In this document: positions 1-10,297 of the stretch, in pieces
Position numbering within the stretch: the first letter of the stretch is position 1
Layout: every line of letters starts with the position of its first letter
NCBI RefSeq assembly: GCF_018613695.1
Contig: NZ_JAGGPR010000011.1
Span: 62,001-126,000 of the forward strand
Source of the DNA: Arthrobacter sp. ISL-95
GTDB taxonomy: Bacteria; Actinomycetota; Actinomycetes; Actinomycetales; Micrococcaceae
Length of the DNA stretch: 64,000 nt
Direction of reading: 5' to 3'
Notes under the pieces: generated by a model
Seen by the model: only the letters and a program-made list of their open reading frames with translations
Database searches by the model: none
What the model was told of the DNA's origin: nothing
Program-made: the position numbers and the translations under genes

Positions 1-1419
1 TCCTTTATGGGCGGCGAAGCCAAACGCTTCATTGGCCGGCTGGAAAAGGACATGTCTGCCGCCGTAGCCGAACTGGATTACGAGCGCGCGGCCGGGCTCC
101 GCGATGACATCATCGCGCTCCGCAAGGTCTTTGAGCGCAACGCAGTGGTCCTTGCAGAGGACACCGACGCGGATGTCTTTGCCCTCCACGAGGATGAACT
201 CGAAGCTTCCGTACAGGTGTTCCACGTTCGCGGAGGCAGGGTCCGTGGGCAACGCGGCTGGGTGGTGGAAAAGGTTGAGGACGCCACGACGCCGGAACTC
301 ATCGAGCATTTGCTGCAGCAGGTTTATGGGGAAGACAGCGAGGTCCAAGGCCGTATCCCAAGGGAAGTCCTGGTTCCGGAGAACCCCAGCAACCATGCCG
401 AACTGGCCGAGTGGTTGGGAGGCCTGCGCGGAGCCAGGGTGGACATCCGGGTCCCGCAGCGCGGTGACAAAGCTGCCTTGATGTCTACTGTGCGCGATAA
501 CGCAGAGCAAGCCTTGAAGCTGCACAAGACGCGGCGCGCAGGTGACATCACCGTCCGGTCCCTTGCCCTCCAGGAACTGCAGGAGGCTTTGGAGATCCCG
601 GTTCCCCTGCTGAGGATCGAGTGCTTCGATATTTCCCACGTGCAGGGGACAAACGTGGTGGCTTCCATGGTGGTAGTGGAAGACGGGTTGCCCAAGAAGT
701 CGGACTACCGGAAATTCTCTATTACGGGCGCTGCAGCGTCCGACGATACCGCGGCCATGCACGACGTCCTTACCCGTAGGTTCAGGCACTACCTGACGGA
801 CAAAGCTGCCCAGGTCCCCATCGTTTCCGGCGAGATCATCAACCCGACGCGTAGTGGTGCCAAAAGCAGCGCTGACCTGCCGACGTCGGACCCTGATGTT
901 CCGGCCCCGAAAGCCAAGTTCGCCTACCCGCCCAACCTCGTGGTGGTGGACGGCGGGCAGCCGCAGGTCAACGCGGCAGCCCGTGCCTTGGCAGAGTTGG
1001 GCATTGATGACGTTTACGTGGTGGGTCTGGCCAAGCGGCTTGAGGAAGTCTGGCTGCCTGACAGTGATTTCCCCGTGATCCTACCCCGTACGTCGCAGGG
1101 TTTGTACCTGCTGCAGCGGATCCGCGACGAAGCCCACCGGTTCGCCATCACCTTCCACCGACAGAAGCGCGGGAAGGCGATGACCGTTTCCGTCCTCGAC
1201 GGCGTTCCCGGCCTGGGTGAGGCGAAACGCAAAGCCCTGGTGGCACACTTTGGCTCGCTCAAGAAGATTAAAGCCGCGTCAGCGGAGGAGCTTACGTCGG
1301 CCAAGGGCATCGGGCCGGCGCTGGCGGCCGCAGTGGTCCAACACCTTGGTGCTACAGCGGACACGGGTGAAACGGCACCGGCGGTGAACATGACCACCGG
1401 CGAGATCCTTGAATCTTAG
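1..1419 (+). CDS. uvrC: UvrABC system protein C (5'-truncated)
   Basis: UvrC makes the dual incisions of nucleotide excision repair together with UvrA and UvrB. The reading frame is open from the first base of the window, so the GIY-YIG nuclease half lies upstream; about 472 residues remain. Visible in order are a UVR motif ([13 protein letters not shown]) for UvrB contact, the RNase H-like nuclease domain with [12 protein letters not shown] and VVDGGQPQV, and a C-terminal tandem helix-hairpin-helix ([13 protein letters not shown] and [12 protein letters not shown]). The ATG at position 7 is only an internal methionine. rapZ-yvcK-whiA follows, the usual actinobacterial order. The identification is firm; only the 5' end is missing. 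Confidence 0.97.
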   Translation, partial: SFMGGEAKRFIGRLEKDMSAAVAELDYERAAGLRDDIIALRKVFERNAVVLAEDTDADVFALHEDELEASVQVFHVRGGRVRGQRGWVVEKVEDATTPELIEHLLQQVYGEDSEVQGRIPREVLVPENPSNHAELAEWLGGLRGARVDIRVPQRGDKAALMSTVRDNAEQALKLHKTRRAGDITVRSLALQELQEALEIPVPLLRIECFDISHVQGTNVVASMVVVEDGLPKKSDYRKFSITGAAASDDTAAMHDVLTRRFRHYLTDKAAQVPIVSGEIINPTRSGAKSSADLPTSDPDVPAPKAKFAYPPNLVVVDGGQPQVNAAARALAELGIDDVYVVGLAKRLEEVWLPDSDFPVILPRTSQGLYLLQRIRDEAHRFAITFHRQKRGKAMTVSVLDGVPGLGEAKRKALVAHFGSLKKIKAASAEELTSAKGIGPALAAAVVQHLGATADTGETAPAVNMTTGEILES

Positions 1420-1554
1420 CTAGGGTAAGAACTTGGCCGGTCGGCGCAATTGCGCTGCCGGACGCCTCCAAAAGGGCTGCTTGCACCACGGCGACCCAGG
1501 CAGCCACCACTAACTTTTTTCCAATGACCACTTCCTACGAAACGGGGACAACTG

Positions 1555-2478
1555 ATGGATGAGGCTACGGCAGGGTCCGGCACGGAGCAGGACGGCCTGA
1601 CCCCCGTCAAGCCACCAGAGGCGGAGCTGCTGGTGGTGACCGGCATGTCGGGTGCCGGACGCAGCACGGCCTCGGACGCCCTGGAGGATCACGGCTGGTA
1701 CGTCGTGGACAATCTTCCTCCGCAGATGCTGGGTACATTGGCCGAAATTGTGTCACATGCACCCAAGTCGATTCCCAAGCTGGCCGTGGTGGTGGACGTT
1801 CGCAGCAAGGACCTCTTCACAGACATCCAGACTGCCCTGGGGGCGCTGAGCGCGAGCGGTATCACTTTCCGCGTACTGTTCCTGGACGCCAATGACGACG
1901 TCCTGGTCCGCCGTTTCGAGCAGGGGCGTCGCCCGCATCCGTTGCAGGGCGGCGGGAGGATCCTGGACGGCATCGGGATCGAGCGTGAGGTCCTGCGCGA
2001 ACTGCGCGAACACGCCGACGTCGTTCTGGACACTTCCGACTTCAATGTCCATGGCTTGGCCACTGCCATCACGGAACTATTCAGCGATACCGGACCAGTG
2101 ACACTTCGCCTGAATGTCATGAGCTTTGGTTTCAAGTACGGGCTGCCTGTGGATGCGAACTTCGTGGCCGACGCCCGCTTCATTCCCAACCCGCACTGGG
2201 TTCCCCAACTTCGGCCCCATACCGGACTGGATGAGGACGTCAGCGACTATGTCCTGGGCGCGGAAGGTGTTCAGGAGTTCGTGGACCGGTACGTGCGGGC
2301 TTTGGAGCCCGTCCTGGACGGCTACCGCCAAGAGAACAAGCATTACGCCACGCTGGCTGTCGGCTGTACAGGTGGCAAGCACCGTTCGGTGGCGGTCGCC
2401 ATGGAACTTTCCAAGCGTCTGGCGCAGTACCCCCGCGTCACCGTCACCACCACCCACCGCGACCTGGGACGCGAATAG
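1555..2478 (+). CDS. rapZ: RNase adapter / nucleotide-binding protein RapZ
   Basis: A 307-residue P-loop protein of the RapZ (YvcJ) family. Walker A is GMSGAGRS at residues 30-37. The conserved C-terminal half contains [19 protein letters not shown] and [13 protein letters not shown], the last being the phosphate-binding loop typical of the family. In enterobacteria RapZ controls GlmS through small RNAs. In actinobacteria its target is not settled, so the role here is by family only. The ATG is preceded by a purine-rich stretch (aacgggga). Its stop overlaps the start of yvcK by one base (TAGTG), which indicates translational coupling. Confidence 0.95.
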   Translation: MDEATAGSGTEQDGLTPVKPPEAELLVVTGMSGAGRSTASDALEDHGWYVVDNLPPQMLGTLAEIVSHAPKSIPKLAVVVDVRSKDLFTDIQTALGALSASGITFRVLFLDANDDVLVRRFEQGRRPHPLQGGGRILDGIGIEREVLRELREHADVVLDTSDFNVHGLATAITELFSDTGPVTLRLNVMSFGFKYGLPVDANFVADARFIPNPHWVPQLRPHTGLDEDVSDYVLGAEGVQEFVDRYVRALEPVLDGYRQENKHYATLAVGCTGGKHRSVAVAMELSKRLAQYPRVTVTTTHRDLGRE

Positions 2479-3494
2479 TGGGGGTTCTGACGGGACCCCT
2501 GCCGCTCATCCCGCCCAAGGGCGTTCCCGGCAGCCAGCAGAAGAAGAGCCCCTCGGTGGTTGCCCTGGGTGGCGGTCACGGACTGGCGGCTTCGTTGTCT
2601 GCCCTGCGGCTGCTCACCTCCGAGCTGACGGCAATTGTCACAGTAGCGGACGACGGCGGCAGTTCCGGGCGTCTGCGTGATGAGTACGGCGTCCTCCCGC
2701 CCGGAGACCTGCGGATGGCGTTGAGCGCACTTTGTGACGACACGGACTGGGGCCGGACATGGCGGGACGTCATGCAACACCGCTTCGAGGCCGGCTCAGC
2801 CAAGGGAGGTTCGCTGGATAACCACGCTATGGGCAACCTGCTCATCGTCACGTTGTGGGAGCTGTTGGGCGACACTGTGGCCGGCCTGAAGTGGGCGGGA
2901 GCGCTGCTGGGCGCCCGTGGGCAGGTACTTCCCATGTCCAGCGTTCCCCTCACCATTGAGGGCAAGGCCCACGTGGCGTTGCCGGATGGCGGCCAGGAAC
3001 TGCAGACGGTTCGGGGACAGGCAAAATGCGCTGTGGCAGGAAAGCTGGAGGAAGTCAGGCTGCTGCCCGAGGCAGCTCCGGCCTGCACCGAGGCCCTTAC
3101 AGCGATTGAGCTTGCTGATTGGGTCATCCTCGGCCCTGGGTCCTGGTACACGTCGGTTTTGCCGCATTTGCTGCTGCCTGAGCTTCGGCGCGCCTTGGGC
3201 GACACCGCCGCCAAACGCTGCCTCACCATGAACTTGGACGTCGAAACCAAGGAAACCTCCGGTATGACGGCAGCGGATCACTTGGATGTCCTGCGCCGGT
3301 ATGCGCCTGAGTTCACCGTGGACGTAGTCCTGGCCGATCCTGCAGCCGTGCAGGATCTTAAGGCCTTTGAGAAGGCGGCTGCGATGATCGGCGCCGAAGT
3401 GGTGTTGGGTAGAGTAGGGGCGTCGAGGCGCCGCCCCGTCCATGATCCACTGCTGTTGGCAGCGGCGTACCACGATATTTTCGGGAACAGTTAG
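2478..3494 (+). CDS. yvcK: Gluconeogenesis factor YvcK/CofD-like protein
   Basis: A 338-residue member of the YvcK/CuvA branch of the CofD fold. It starts GTG within the rapZ stop. The N-terminal nucleotide-binding signature is VALGGGHGLAASL, followed by DDGGSSGRLR, and NHAMGNLLI in the middle. YvcK proteins bind UDP-sugars and support cell-wall precursor supply and growth on gluconeogenic carbon sources. They sit between rapZ and whiA in most Gram-positives, as here. The stop is 9 bp before whiA, consistent with one transcript. Confidence 0.94.
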   Translation: MGVLTGPLPLIPPKGVPGSQQKKSPSVVALGGGHGLAASLSALRLLTSELTAIVTVADDGGSSGRLRDEYGVLPPGDLRMALSALCDDTDWGRTWRDVMQHRFEAGSAKGGSLDNHAMGNLLIVTLWELLGDTVAGLKWAGALLGARGQVLPMSSVPLTIEGKAHVALPDGGQELQTVRGQAKCAVAGKLEEVRLLPEAAPACTEALTAIELADWVILGPGSWYTSVLPHLLLPELRRALGDTAAKRCLTMNLDVETKETSGMTAADHLDVLRRYAPEFTVDVVLADPAAVQDLKAFEKAAAMIGAEVVLGRVGASRRRPVHDPLLLAAAYHDIFGNS

Positions 3495-3503
3495 GAACAC
3501 GCG

Positions 3504-4484
3504 ATGGCACTTACTGCGTCGGTCAAGGACGAACTGTCCCGGCTGGACATCAAGAAATCGTCGGTCCGTAAGGCGGAAGTTTCAGCAATGCTGCGTTTTG
3601 CGGGCGGCTTGCACATTATTTCCGGACGGATCGTCATCGAGGCTGAAGTGGACCTCGCTTCCACCGCACGCCGTCTCCGGGCAGCGATCGCGGAAGTTTA
3701 TGGACATCAGAGCGAAATAATCGTTGTATCCGGTGGGGGTTTGCGTCGGGGGAGCCGCTACGTCGTCCGCGTTGTCCGTGACGGTGAAGCGCTTGCGCGG
3801 CAAACGGGTTTGCTGGATGGCCGTGGACGCCCTGTCCGGGGCCTGCCGTCGGCGGTGGTGAACGGCTCCGCGGCCGACGCCGAGGCCGTTTGGCGGGGTG
3901 CTTTCCTTGCCCATGGTTCACTGACGGAACCGGGGCGGTCCTCGTCCCTTGAGGTGACGTGTCCCGGACCTGAATCCGCGCTGGCACTGGTCGGCGCAGC
4001 CCGACGCCTCGGGATTCAGGCCAAGGCGCGTGAAGTACGCGGCGTTGACCGTGTAGTCATTCGCGACGGCGACACCATCGCTGCCCTCCTGACCCGCATG
4101 GGCGCCCATGACGCCCTGATGGTCTGGGAAGAACGGCGTATGCGAAAGGAAGTCCGGGCTACAGCCAACAGGCTTGCCAACTTTGATGACGCCAACCTTC
4201 GTCGCTCGGCGCAGGCCGCCGTGGCAGCGGGCGCCCGGGTGGACCGTGCCTTGGAAATCCTGGGAGATGACGTCCCGGACCACCTCAAATACGCAGGGGA
4301 ACTGCGCGTCGCTCATAAGCAGGCAAGCTTGGATGAACTGGGCCGCCTGGCCGATCCGCCCATGACCAAGGACGCCATAGCGGGGCGTATCCGACGCCTT
4401 CTGGCCATGGCGGACAAACGTGCTTTGGATTTGGGTATTCCCGGGACTGAGGCAAATGTGACTCCCGAAATGATGGACGAGTAG
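3504..4484 (+). CDS. whiA: DNA-binding protein WhiA
   Basis: WhiA has a degenerate LAGLIDADG homing-endonuclease-like N-terminal region ([19 protein letters not shown]) joined to a C-terminal helix-turn-helix ([24 protein letters not shown]). In Streptomyces it co-activates sporulation division genes with WhiB. In non-sporulating Gram-positives it affects division and chromosome segregation. The length of 326 residues is normal. The ATG at 3504 has a weak upstream AGGAA. It is the last gene of the rapZ-yvcK-whiA block; 162 bp without a clear terminator separate it from sodA. Confidence 0.95.
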   Translation: MALTASVKDELSRLDIKKSSVRKAEVSAMLRFAGGLHIISGRIVIEAEVDLASTARRLRAAIAEVYGHQSEIIVVSGGGLRRGSRYVVRVVRDGEALARQTGLLDGRGRPVRGLPSAVVNGSAADAEAVWRGAFLAHGSLTEPGRSSSLEVTCPGPESALALVGAARRLGIQAKAREVRGVDRVVIRDGDTIAALLTRMGAHDALMVWEERRMRKEVRATANRLANFDDANLRRSAQAAVAAGARVDRALEILGDDVPDHLKYAGELRVAHKQASLDELGRLADPPMTKDAIAGRIRRLLAMADKRALDLGIPGTEANVTPEMMDE

Positions 4485-4658
4485 GGCGCACCCCTAGAAT
4501 CGAAAAAGTGCGGAGGAAATACTGCGAGGCCACCGCGGGTTGTTCCCGGTGGAGGCAAGAGCAGTGTTCTTCGCCCAGGATTTCCGGTCGGCCTGCTGGC
4601 CGGATGAAATAACGAGAGTTACCAACCCGGACGTGAGTCCATTACATTGGAGGATTTC

Positions 4659-5282
4659 GTGACAGAGTACGTTCTGCCCGAGCTCGGCTACGACTACGCA
4701 GCACTTGAGCCGCACATTTCAGCGAAGATCATGGAGCTGCACCACAGCAAGCACCATGCGGCATACGTTGCAGGCGCCAACAACGCCCTCTCCCAGCTGG
4801 CTGATGCGCGCGAAAAGAATGATTTCGCCAACATCAACCGCCTCTCCAAGGACCTCGCGTTCCACACTGGCGGACACATCAACCACTCTGTGTTCTGGAA
4901 CAACATCTCCCCGGACGGCGGCGACAAGCCCGAAGGCGAACTGGCTGCTGCCATCGACGACGCCTTCGGCTCCTTCGATGCTTTCCGTGCACAGTTCAGC
5001 GCTGCTGCACTGGCCCTGCAGGGTTCCGGCTGGGCTTTCCTGGCCTACGAGCCCATCGGTGGAAACCTGCTCATCGAGCAGCTCTACGATCAGCAGGGCA
5101 ACGTTGCAGTGGGCACCACCCCGCTGCTGATGCTGGATATGTGGGAGCACGCTTTCTACCTGGACTACGTCAACGTCAAGGCTGACTACGTGAAGGCCTT
5201 CTGGAACATCGTCAACTGGGCAGATGTGGCCAAGCGCTTCGAAGCTGCCCGCGCCAACGCTACGGGCCTCATCGTCCTCTAG
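4659..5282 (+). CDS. sodA: Superoxide dismutase (Fe/Mn family)
   Basis: Cytoplasmic superoxide dismutase. Metal ligands of the Fe/Mn fold are visible: the histidine in MELHHSKHH, the one in HTGGHINH, and the Asp and His of [12 protein letters not shown]. The GTG at 4659 is chosen as start because TTGGAGGA at 4647-4654 is an ideally placed ribosome binding site; reading from the TTG at 4647 would bury it. That gives 207 residues, normal for the family. Whether Mn or Fe is used cannot be decided by eye. A hairpin follows the stop at 5352-5383, so the gene is probably monocistronic. Confidence 0.96.
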   Translation: MTEYVLPELGYDYAALEPHISAKIMELHHSKHHAAYVAGANNALSQLADAREKNDFANINRLSKDLAFHTGGHINHSVFWNNISPDGGDKPEGELAAAIDDAFGSFDAFRAQFSAAALALQGSGWAFLAYEPIGGNLLIEQLYDQQGNVAVGTTPLLMLDMWEHAFYLDYVNVKADYVKAFWNIVNWADVAKRFEAARANATGLIVL

Positions 5283-5351
5283 TTGGTGAGTCCAAGTTCA
5301 CGTCGATGTAATAAAAGTCACCTTTAGCGTGAATTTGGGCCAAATGCTGGA

Positions 5352-5383
5352 AAGCCTGCCTCCGCAGTTGCGGGGGCAGGCTT
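5352..5383 (+). terminator. Hairpin terminator after sodA
   Basis: Two 14-base arms, AAGCCTGCCTCCGC and GCGGGGGCAGGCTT, pair fully with one G-U wobble around an AGTT loop. The hairpin sits 70 bp after the sodA stop and 170 bp before gap. Only a weak U-tract follows (TTAGTTAAA), so it may be partly Rho-assisted or act to stabilise the mRNA. Confidence 0.7.
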
Positions 5384-5547
5384 AGTTAAACGTAAGATGG
5401 ATCACGGAAGGCGGTTAGCCTTCAGCAACGTGGCTGGTCGCCCTCCGATCTGATAATCACCTCTGCCCAACGGCGTGCGGGGTCTGTTAGTTGGAAATAT
5501 TTGATCCGACTCACTAGGCGTGCTTGCAAGAGCACCAAGGAGATTGA

Positions 5548-6564
<1,017 letters not shown>

Positions 6565-6573
6565 GGTAGACAC

Positions 6574-7800
6574 ATGACATCTCACACCCTCAACGAACTC
6601 ATCGCTGAAGGTGTCCGCGGGCGGTACATTCTGGTCAGAAGTGACCTGAATGTGCCGCTCGACGGCTCTGCAGTGACCGACGATGGCCGCATCAAGGCCT
6701 CCCTTCCGGTCCTCAAGAAGCTCTCGGACGCCGGTGCCCGTGTGCTCGTAACCGCCCACCTCGGCCGCCCCAAGGGAACCCCCGAGGACAAGTACTCACT
6801 GAAGCCCGCTGCGGCCCGCCTGGCGGAGCTCGCGGACTTTAAGGTACAGCTGGCCGAAGACACGGTTGGGACCTCCGCCAAGGAGCTCGCTGCCGCTCTG
6901 CAGGACGGCGAAGTTCTTGTCTTGGAAAACGTTCGATTCGATGCCCGCGAAACCAGCAAGGACGACGCCGCGCGTGGCGCTTTCGCTGACGAGCTGGTTG
7001 CCCTCACCGGAACCAATGGCGCATTCGTCGATGACGCCTTCGGCGCTGTCCACCGCAAGCACGCCAGTGTCTTCGATGTCGCTACCCGGTTGCCGTCCTA
7101 CTTGGGCGATCTTGTGCACACCGAGGTAGAGGTTCTCCGGAAGCTCACCACGGATACTCAGCGTCCCTACGTAGTTGTTCTCGGCGGCTCCAAGGTTTCG
7201 GACAAGCTGGCAGTCATTGAAAACCTGCTGGGCAAGGCTGACACCATCCTGGTGGGCGGTGGCATGCTCTTTACCTTCCTGGCAGCAGCCGGACACAAGG
7301 TTGCGGGCAGTCTCCTCGAGCTAGACCAGATTCCTGTCGTCCAGGATTACCTCAAGCGCGCATCGGATGCGGGTACGTCGTTCGTGATCCCCACAGACGT
7401 GGTGGTCGCAAGCCGTTTCGCGGCCGATGCTGAGCATGAGGTCGTCAAGGCAGACGCCATCGAAGACAGCCGTTTCGGCCCTTCCGGAATCGGCCTTGAT
7501 ATTGGCCCGGAATCGGCCACCGCGTTCGCAGCCCAGATTGAAGGGGCCAAGACCGTGTTCTGGAACGGCCCCATGGGTGTCTTCGAGTTCGAAGCCTTTT
7601 CCAGTGGTACACGAGCCATTGCGCAGGCCTTGACGGACACGGTTGCGTTCACCGTGGTTGGCGGTGGCGATTCCGCAGCAGCTGTTCGGACCCTCGGTTT
7701 CAAGGATTCGCAGTTCGGCCACATTTCCACCGGTGGCGGCGCCAGCTTGGAATACCTTGAAGGCAAGGAACTTCCCGGCCTGAGCGTCTTGGACCGCTAA
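6574..7800 (+). CDS. pgk: Phosphoglycerate kinase
   Basis: Transfers the acyl phosphate of 1,3-bisphosphoglycerate to ADP in lower glycolysis. The substrate-binding N-terminal domain has [10 protein letters not shown] and AHLGRPKG; the nucleotide-binding C-terminal domain has [11 protein letters not shown] and [11 protein letters not shown]. The 408-residue length is typical. It lies between gap and tpiA, and GTAGACACATG at the start junction leaves no room for a separate promoter. Cytoplasmic. Confidence 0.97.
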   Translation: MTSHTLNELIAEGVRGRYILVRSDLNVPLDGSAVTDDGRIKASLPVLKKLSDAGARVLVTAHLGRPKGTPEDKYSLKPAAARLAELADFKVQLAEDTVGTSAKELAAALQDGEVLVLENVRFDARETSKDDAARGAFADELVALTGTNGAFVDDAFGAVHRKHASVFDVATRLPSYLGDLVHTEVEVLRKLTTDTQRPYVVVLGGSKVSDKLAVIENLLGKADTILVGGGMLFTFLAAAGHKVAGSLLELDQIPVVQDYLKRASDAGTSFVIPTDVVVASRFAADAEHEVVKADAIEDSRFGPSGIGLDIGPESATAFAAQIEGAKTVFWNGPMGVFEFEAFSSGTRAIAQALTDTVAFTVVGGGDSAAAVRTLGFKDSQFGHISTGGGASLEYLEGKELPGLSVLDR

Positions 7801-7874
7801 GCATCAATCGACCGGCAGGGCGCCATCCCGTCCTGCCGGTCGTTCCATTTCTCAACGCATTCTTTGGAGTTCAT

Positions 7875-8690
7875 GTGACTACCTCTGCCAATGGCAACTT
7901 CGTCCGCAAACCCTTCATCGCCGGCAACTGGAAGATGAACATGGACCATGTCCAAGGCATCACCTTGCTGCAGAAGCTGGCTTGGACACTGTCCGACGCC
8001 AAGCACGACTACAGTCGTGCAGAGGTGGCAGTCTTTCCTCCGTTCACCGATCTCCGCGGTGTCCAGACGCTGGTTCAGGGTGATGAGCTGGAAGTTGCCT
8101 ACGGCGGCCAGGACCTTTCCCAGTTTGACTCCGGTGCCTACACGGGTGATATTTCCGGCCAGTTCCTCAGCAAGCTGGGCTGTGCCTACGTCCTGGTGGG
8201 CCACAGTGAACGGCGCACCATCCACAACGAGTCCGATGACGTTCTGAACGCCAAGGTCAAGGCCGGATTCCGTCACGGGGTCACTCCGGTACTTTGCGTC
8301 GGCGAGGGCCTTGAAATCCGTCAAGCCGGGACGCACGTGGAGCACACTCTGGCTCAGCTGCGCGCTGGTGTTGAAGGACTCACCGCTGAGCAAGCTGCTG
8401 AACTCGTTGTGGCTTACGAACCCGTCTGGGCCATCGGAACCGGCGAAGTCGCAGGCCCGGAAGACGCACAGGAGATGTGTGCAGCCATCCGTGCCGAGCT
8501 TGCTGAGCTCTTCGACGAGACCGTCGCTGCGAAGACCCGCCTTCTGTACGGTGGCTCTGTCAAGGCCAACAATGCTGCCGCCATCATGGCTGAAAGTGAC
8601 GTTGACGGTTTGCTTGTGGGTGGCGCCAGCCTGGACCCCGCTGAGTTTGCTAACATTGTCAGGTTCGAGAGCCACCTCGTCACAGACTAG
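7875..8690 (+). CDS. tpiA: Triosephosphate isomerase
   Basis: Interconverts dihydroxyacetone phosphate and glyceraldehyde-3-phosphate. The TIM-barrel signatures are AGNWKMN near the N-terminus, the electrophilic histidine H110 in LVGHSERR and the catalytic base E182 in [20 protein letters not shown] and GLLVGGASL form the phosphate site. The GTG at 7875 is preceded by TTTGGAGTTC. An ATG two bases upstream is out of frame and meets a stop at once. The 271-residue length is at the long end, as in other actinobacteria. Confidence 0.97.
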   Translation: MTTSANGNFVRKPFIAGNWKMNMDHVQGITLLQKLAWTLSDAKHDYSRAEVAVFPPFTDLRGVQTLVQGDELEVAYGGQDLSQFDSGAYTGDISGQFLSKLGCAYVLVGHSERRTIHNESDDVLNAKVKAGFRHGVTPVLCVGEGLEIRQAGTHVEHTLAQLRAGVEGLTAEQAAELVVAYEPVWAIGTGEVAGPEDAQEMCAAIRAELAELFDETVAAKTRLLYGGSVKANNAAAIMAESDVDGLLVGGASLDPAEFANIVRFESHLVTD

Positions 8691-8726
8691 TCCGGCTCCC
8701 GTTTTCCGCTTCTTCGAAAGGCCGTC

Positions 8727-8984
8727 GTGGACGTTCTTCAAGTCATTCTGCAGATCCTGCTGGGCATCACCAGCCTTCTGCTGACGCTACTCATCCTCCT
8801 GCACAAGGGACGTGGCGGCGGTTTGTCCGACATGTTCGGTGGCGGCATGAGCTCCGGATTGAGTTCATCCGGCGTAGCCGAGCGCAACCTGAACCGCTTC
8901 ACCATCATTCTTGGCATCACGTGGGGAGCAGTGATCATCGGCTTGGGCCTGATCATGCGATTTACCTCGGGTGGCGACTCTTAA
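8727..8984 (+). CDS. secG: Preprotein translocase subunit SecG
   Basis: Small membrane subunit of the SecYEG channel, 85 residues. Two hydrophobic helices are visible (VILQILLGITSLLLTLLIL and TIILGITWGAVIIGLGLIM) around a glycine- and serine-rich cytoplasmic loop with LSDMFGGG. It begins with GTG after GAAAGG. The position after tpiA is the common actinobacterial arrangement. A strong terminator directly follows, closing the glycolytic operon. Confidence 0.94.
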   Translation: MDVLQVILQILLGITSLLLTLLILLHKGRGGGLSDMFGGGMSSGLSSSGVAERNLNRFTIILGITWGAVIIGLGLIMRFTSGGDS

Positions 8985-8995
8985 TCATTCCGCGA

Positions 8996-9030
8996 AAGGG
9001 AGGCTCCTTGACAGGAGCCTCCCTTTTTCT
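8996..9030 (+). terminator. Rho-independent terminator after secG
   Basis: Perfect 12-bp stem AAGGGAGGCTCC / GGAGCCTCCCTT with a 6-nt loop, followed by TTTCT. It starts 12 bp after the secG stop and ends the gap-pgk-tpiA-secG transcript. Confidence 0.92.
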
Positions 9031-9061
9031 TTGCCCTTGGCACCCAACGCTACTGCCGCCG

Positions 9062-9128
9062 TCGAGCCCCTCGCATTAGACTGACCCTGTTGGCCGTGAT
9101 GGCCACCACCGAGTCGCGAGGGGTTCGA
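9062..9128 (+). promoter_or_regulatory. Inverted repeat enclosing the rbpA ribosome binding site
   Basis: TCGAGCCCCTCGC at 9062-9074 can pair along all 13 bases with GCGAGGGGTTCGA at 9116-9128 (one G-U pair). The right arm contains the AGGGG that serves as rbpA ribosome binding site, 7 nt before its ATG at 9131. If transcription begins upstream of 9062 the site would be masked in the leader. A possible -10 hexamer, TAGACT at 9077-9082, lies between the arms and would instead leave the left arm untranscribed. No clear -35 element was found. Confidence 0.4.
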
Positions 9129-9130
9129 AA

Positions 9131-9526
9131 ATGGTTCATGGCACGCCCGGATATCGGGGCACCCGCGTAGGTATAACCCAGGGTTCAACTCCACGAAATC
9201 AGAGCGACCACGGCCCAGGAAAACAACTGCCACGTATTCGTGTCCCTTACTGGTGCGCCAAGGGACACGAAACACGGCTGATTTTTCTTAAGCTCCCGGA
9301 CGAACAAATACCCAGCTCATGGGATTGCCCCAAGTGTGGTGCCCCCGCAACCCGGGATCCAGGCAATCCGGCCCCATCACGCCCAGAGGATGACATCTTC
9401 AAGTCGCACCTGGATTACGTTAAAGAAAGACGCTCCAGCCAAGACGCCGAAGTGGTCTTGGCTGGAGCGCTTGATCGGTTACGCGCCAGCGGGGTCCTTC
9501 CGGACCAGTTGCTGGGGGACTCGTGA
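9131..9526 (+). CDS. rbpA: RNA polymerase-binding protein RbpA
   Basis: RbpA binds the beta subunit and the principal sigma factor, promoting open-complex formation in actinobacteria. The 131-residue protein starts with the family-like basic segment GTPGYRGTRVG. A central zinc-binding fold carries YWCAKGHE and WDCPKCGAP, and the C-terminal sigma-interacting helix is near SHLDYVKERRSSQDAEVVL. The last 48 bp overlap the end of pgl on the other strand. Codons in the C-terminal helix encode both arms of a perfect hairpin (9431-9469) that looks like the terminator of the opposing operon. The family call is firm. Confidence 0.93.
   Translation: MVHGTPGYRGTRVGITQGSTPRNQSDHGPGKQLPRIRVPYWCAKGHETRLIFLKLPDEQIPSSWDCPKCGAPATRDPGNPAPSRPEDDIFKSHLDYVKERRSSQDAEVVLAGALDRLRASGVLPDQLLGDS
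9431..9469 (-). terminator. Terminator of the pentose-phosphate operon, inside rbpA
   Basis: CGCTCCAGCCAAGAC (9431-9445) and GTCTTGGCTGGAGCG (9455-9469) are perfect 15-bp complements around a 9-nt loop. Read on the minus strand the hairpin begins 10 bp after the pgl stop and is followed by TCTTTCTTTAA, a good U-rich tail. On the plus strand the tail is CTTGATCGG, so it is oriented for the minus-strand operon, although the whole element is rbpA coding sequence. Confidence 0.82.
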
Positions 9527-10297
9527 CGCCGCATTCTCGTCGATAAGCCACAGGGTCCTTGCGCGCCCCACAGGTCCCGCTGCCGGAACCTGAACGGGGT
9601 TGGCGCCTGCCAAGGCCAGGCCCACGGCTCCCGCCTTGTCTTCGCCGGCAACAACCATCCAGATTTCCTGGGCGGTGTTGATTGCCGGAAGCGTCAATGA
9701 GATGCGGGACGACGGCGGTTTAGGCGAGTTCTCTACGCCCACCACCGTGCGGGTCTTTTCCCGAATTCCGGCTTGCTCGGGAAAGAGCGATGCTACGTGC
9801 GCGTCGGGGCCCACTCCAAGGAGCAGGATGTCAAAGCGCGGCAGAATACCGGGCTGCTCAGGCCTGGTATCGGACGTGTCCGCTGCGTGCTCAGCCTCGG
9901 CAGCTGCCATGAGCTCCTCAGCGTATGCTGCTGCGGCTTCGTGGGCCGTGGCATAAGCGTCGGCCGAACCGGGTTCGTGAACCCGGGCCGGATCTACAGC
10001 CAAATGGCCCAACAATGCTTGGTGCGCCTGCCGGGTATTCCTGTCGTCACTGTCCGCGGCGACGAAACGCTCGTCACCCCACCAGAAGTTAACCCTTGAC
10101 CAGTCGACGGCGGGCGCCGCGGCAGAATCTGCCACAGCCTTCAGAGTTCCAATGCCAACGGTTCCGCCAGTGAGGACCACCGTAGCCTCGCCGTGCTTGT
10201 CCTGGACATCCACAAGCTTGGTGATCAAACGCGCCGCAATTGCGGCCATCAGCACCTTTGAATCGGGGTGGATGCTTACTCTTGGCTCAGCGTGCAC
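9479..10297 (-). CDS. pgl: 6-phosphogluconolactonase
   Basis: Hydrolyses 6-phosphogluconolactone to 6-phosphogluconate in the oxidative pentose phosphate pathway. SugAR/DevB-type family features are VLTGGTVGIGTLKAV, NFWWGDERFVAADSDDRN and LLGVGPDAHVASLFP. The 272-residue length is normal. Its start overlaps the opcA stop by 11 bp. Its 3' end overlaps rbpA tail-to-tail by 48 bp, and the likely terminator lies within rbpA. Confidence 0.95.
   Translation of the reverse strand: MHAEPRVSIHPDSKVLMAAIAARLITKLVDVQDKHGEATVVLTGGTVGIGTLKAVADSAAAPAVDWSRVNFWWGDERFVAADSDDRNTRQAHQALLGHLAVDPARVHEPGSADAYATAHEAAAAYAEELMAAAEAEHAADTSDTRPEQPGILPRFDILLLGVGPDAHVASLFPEQAGIREKTRTVVGVENSPKPPSSRISLTLPAINTAQEIWMVVAGEDKAGAVGLALAGANPVQVPAAGPVGRARTLWLIDENAASRVPQQLVRKDPAGA

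Noticed and set aside
1437..1461. Terminator hairpin after uvrC
   Set aside because: GCGCAATTGCGC at 1444-1455 is a perfect 12-bp palindrome, but the flanks do not pair well and no U-run follows.
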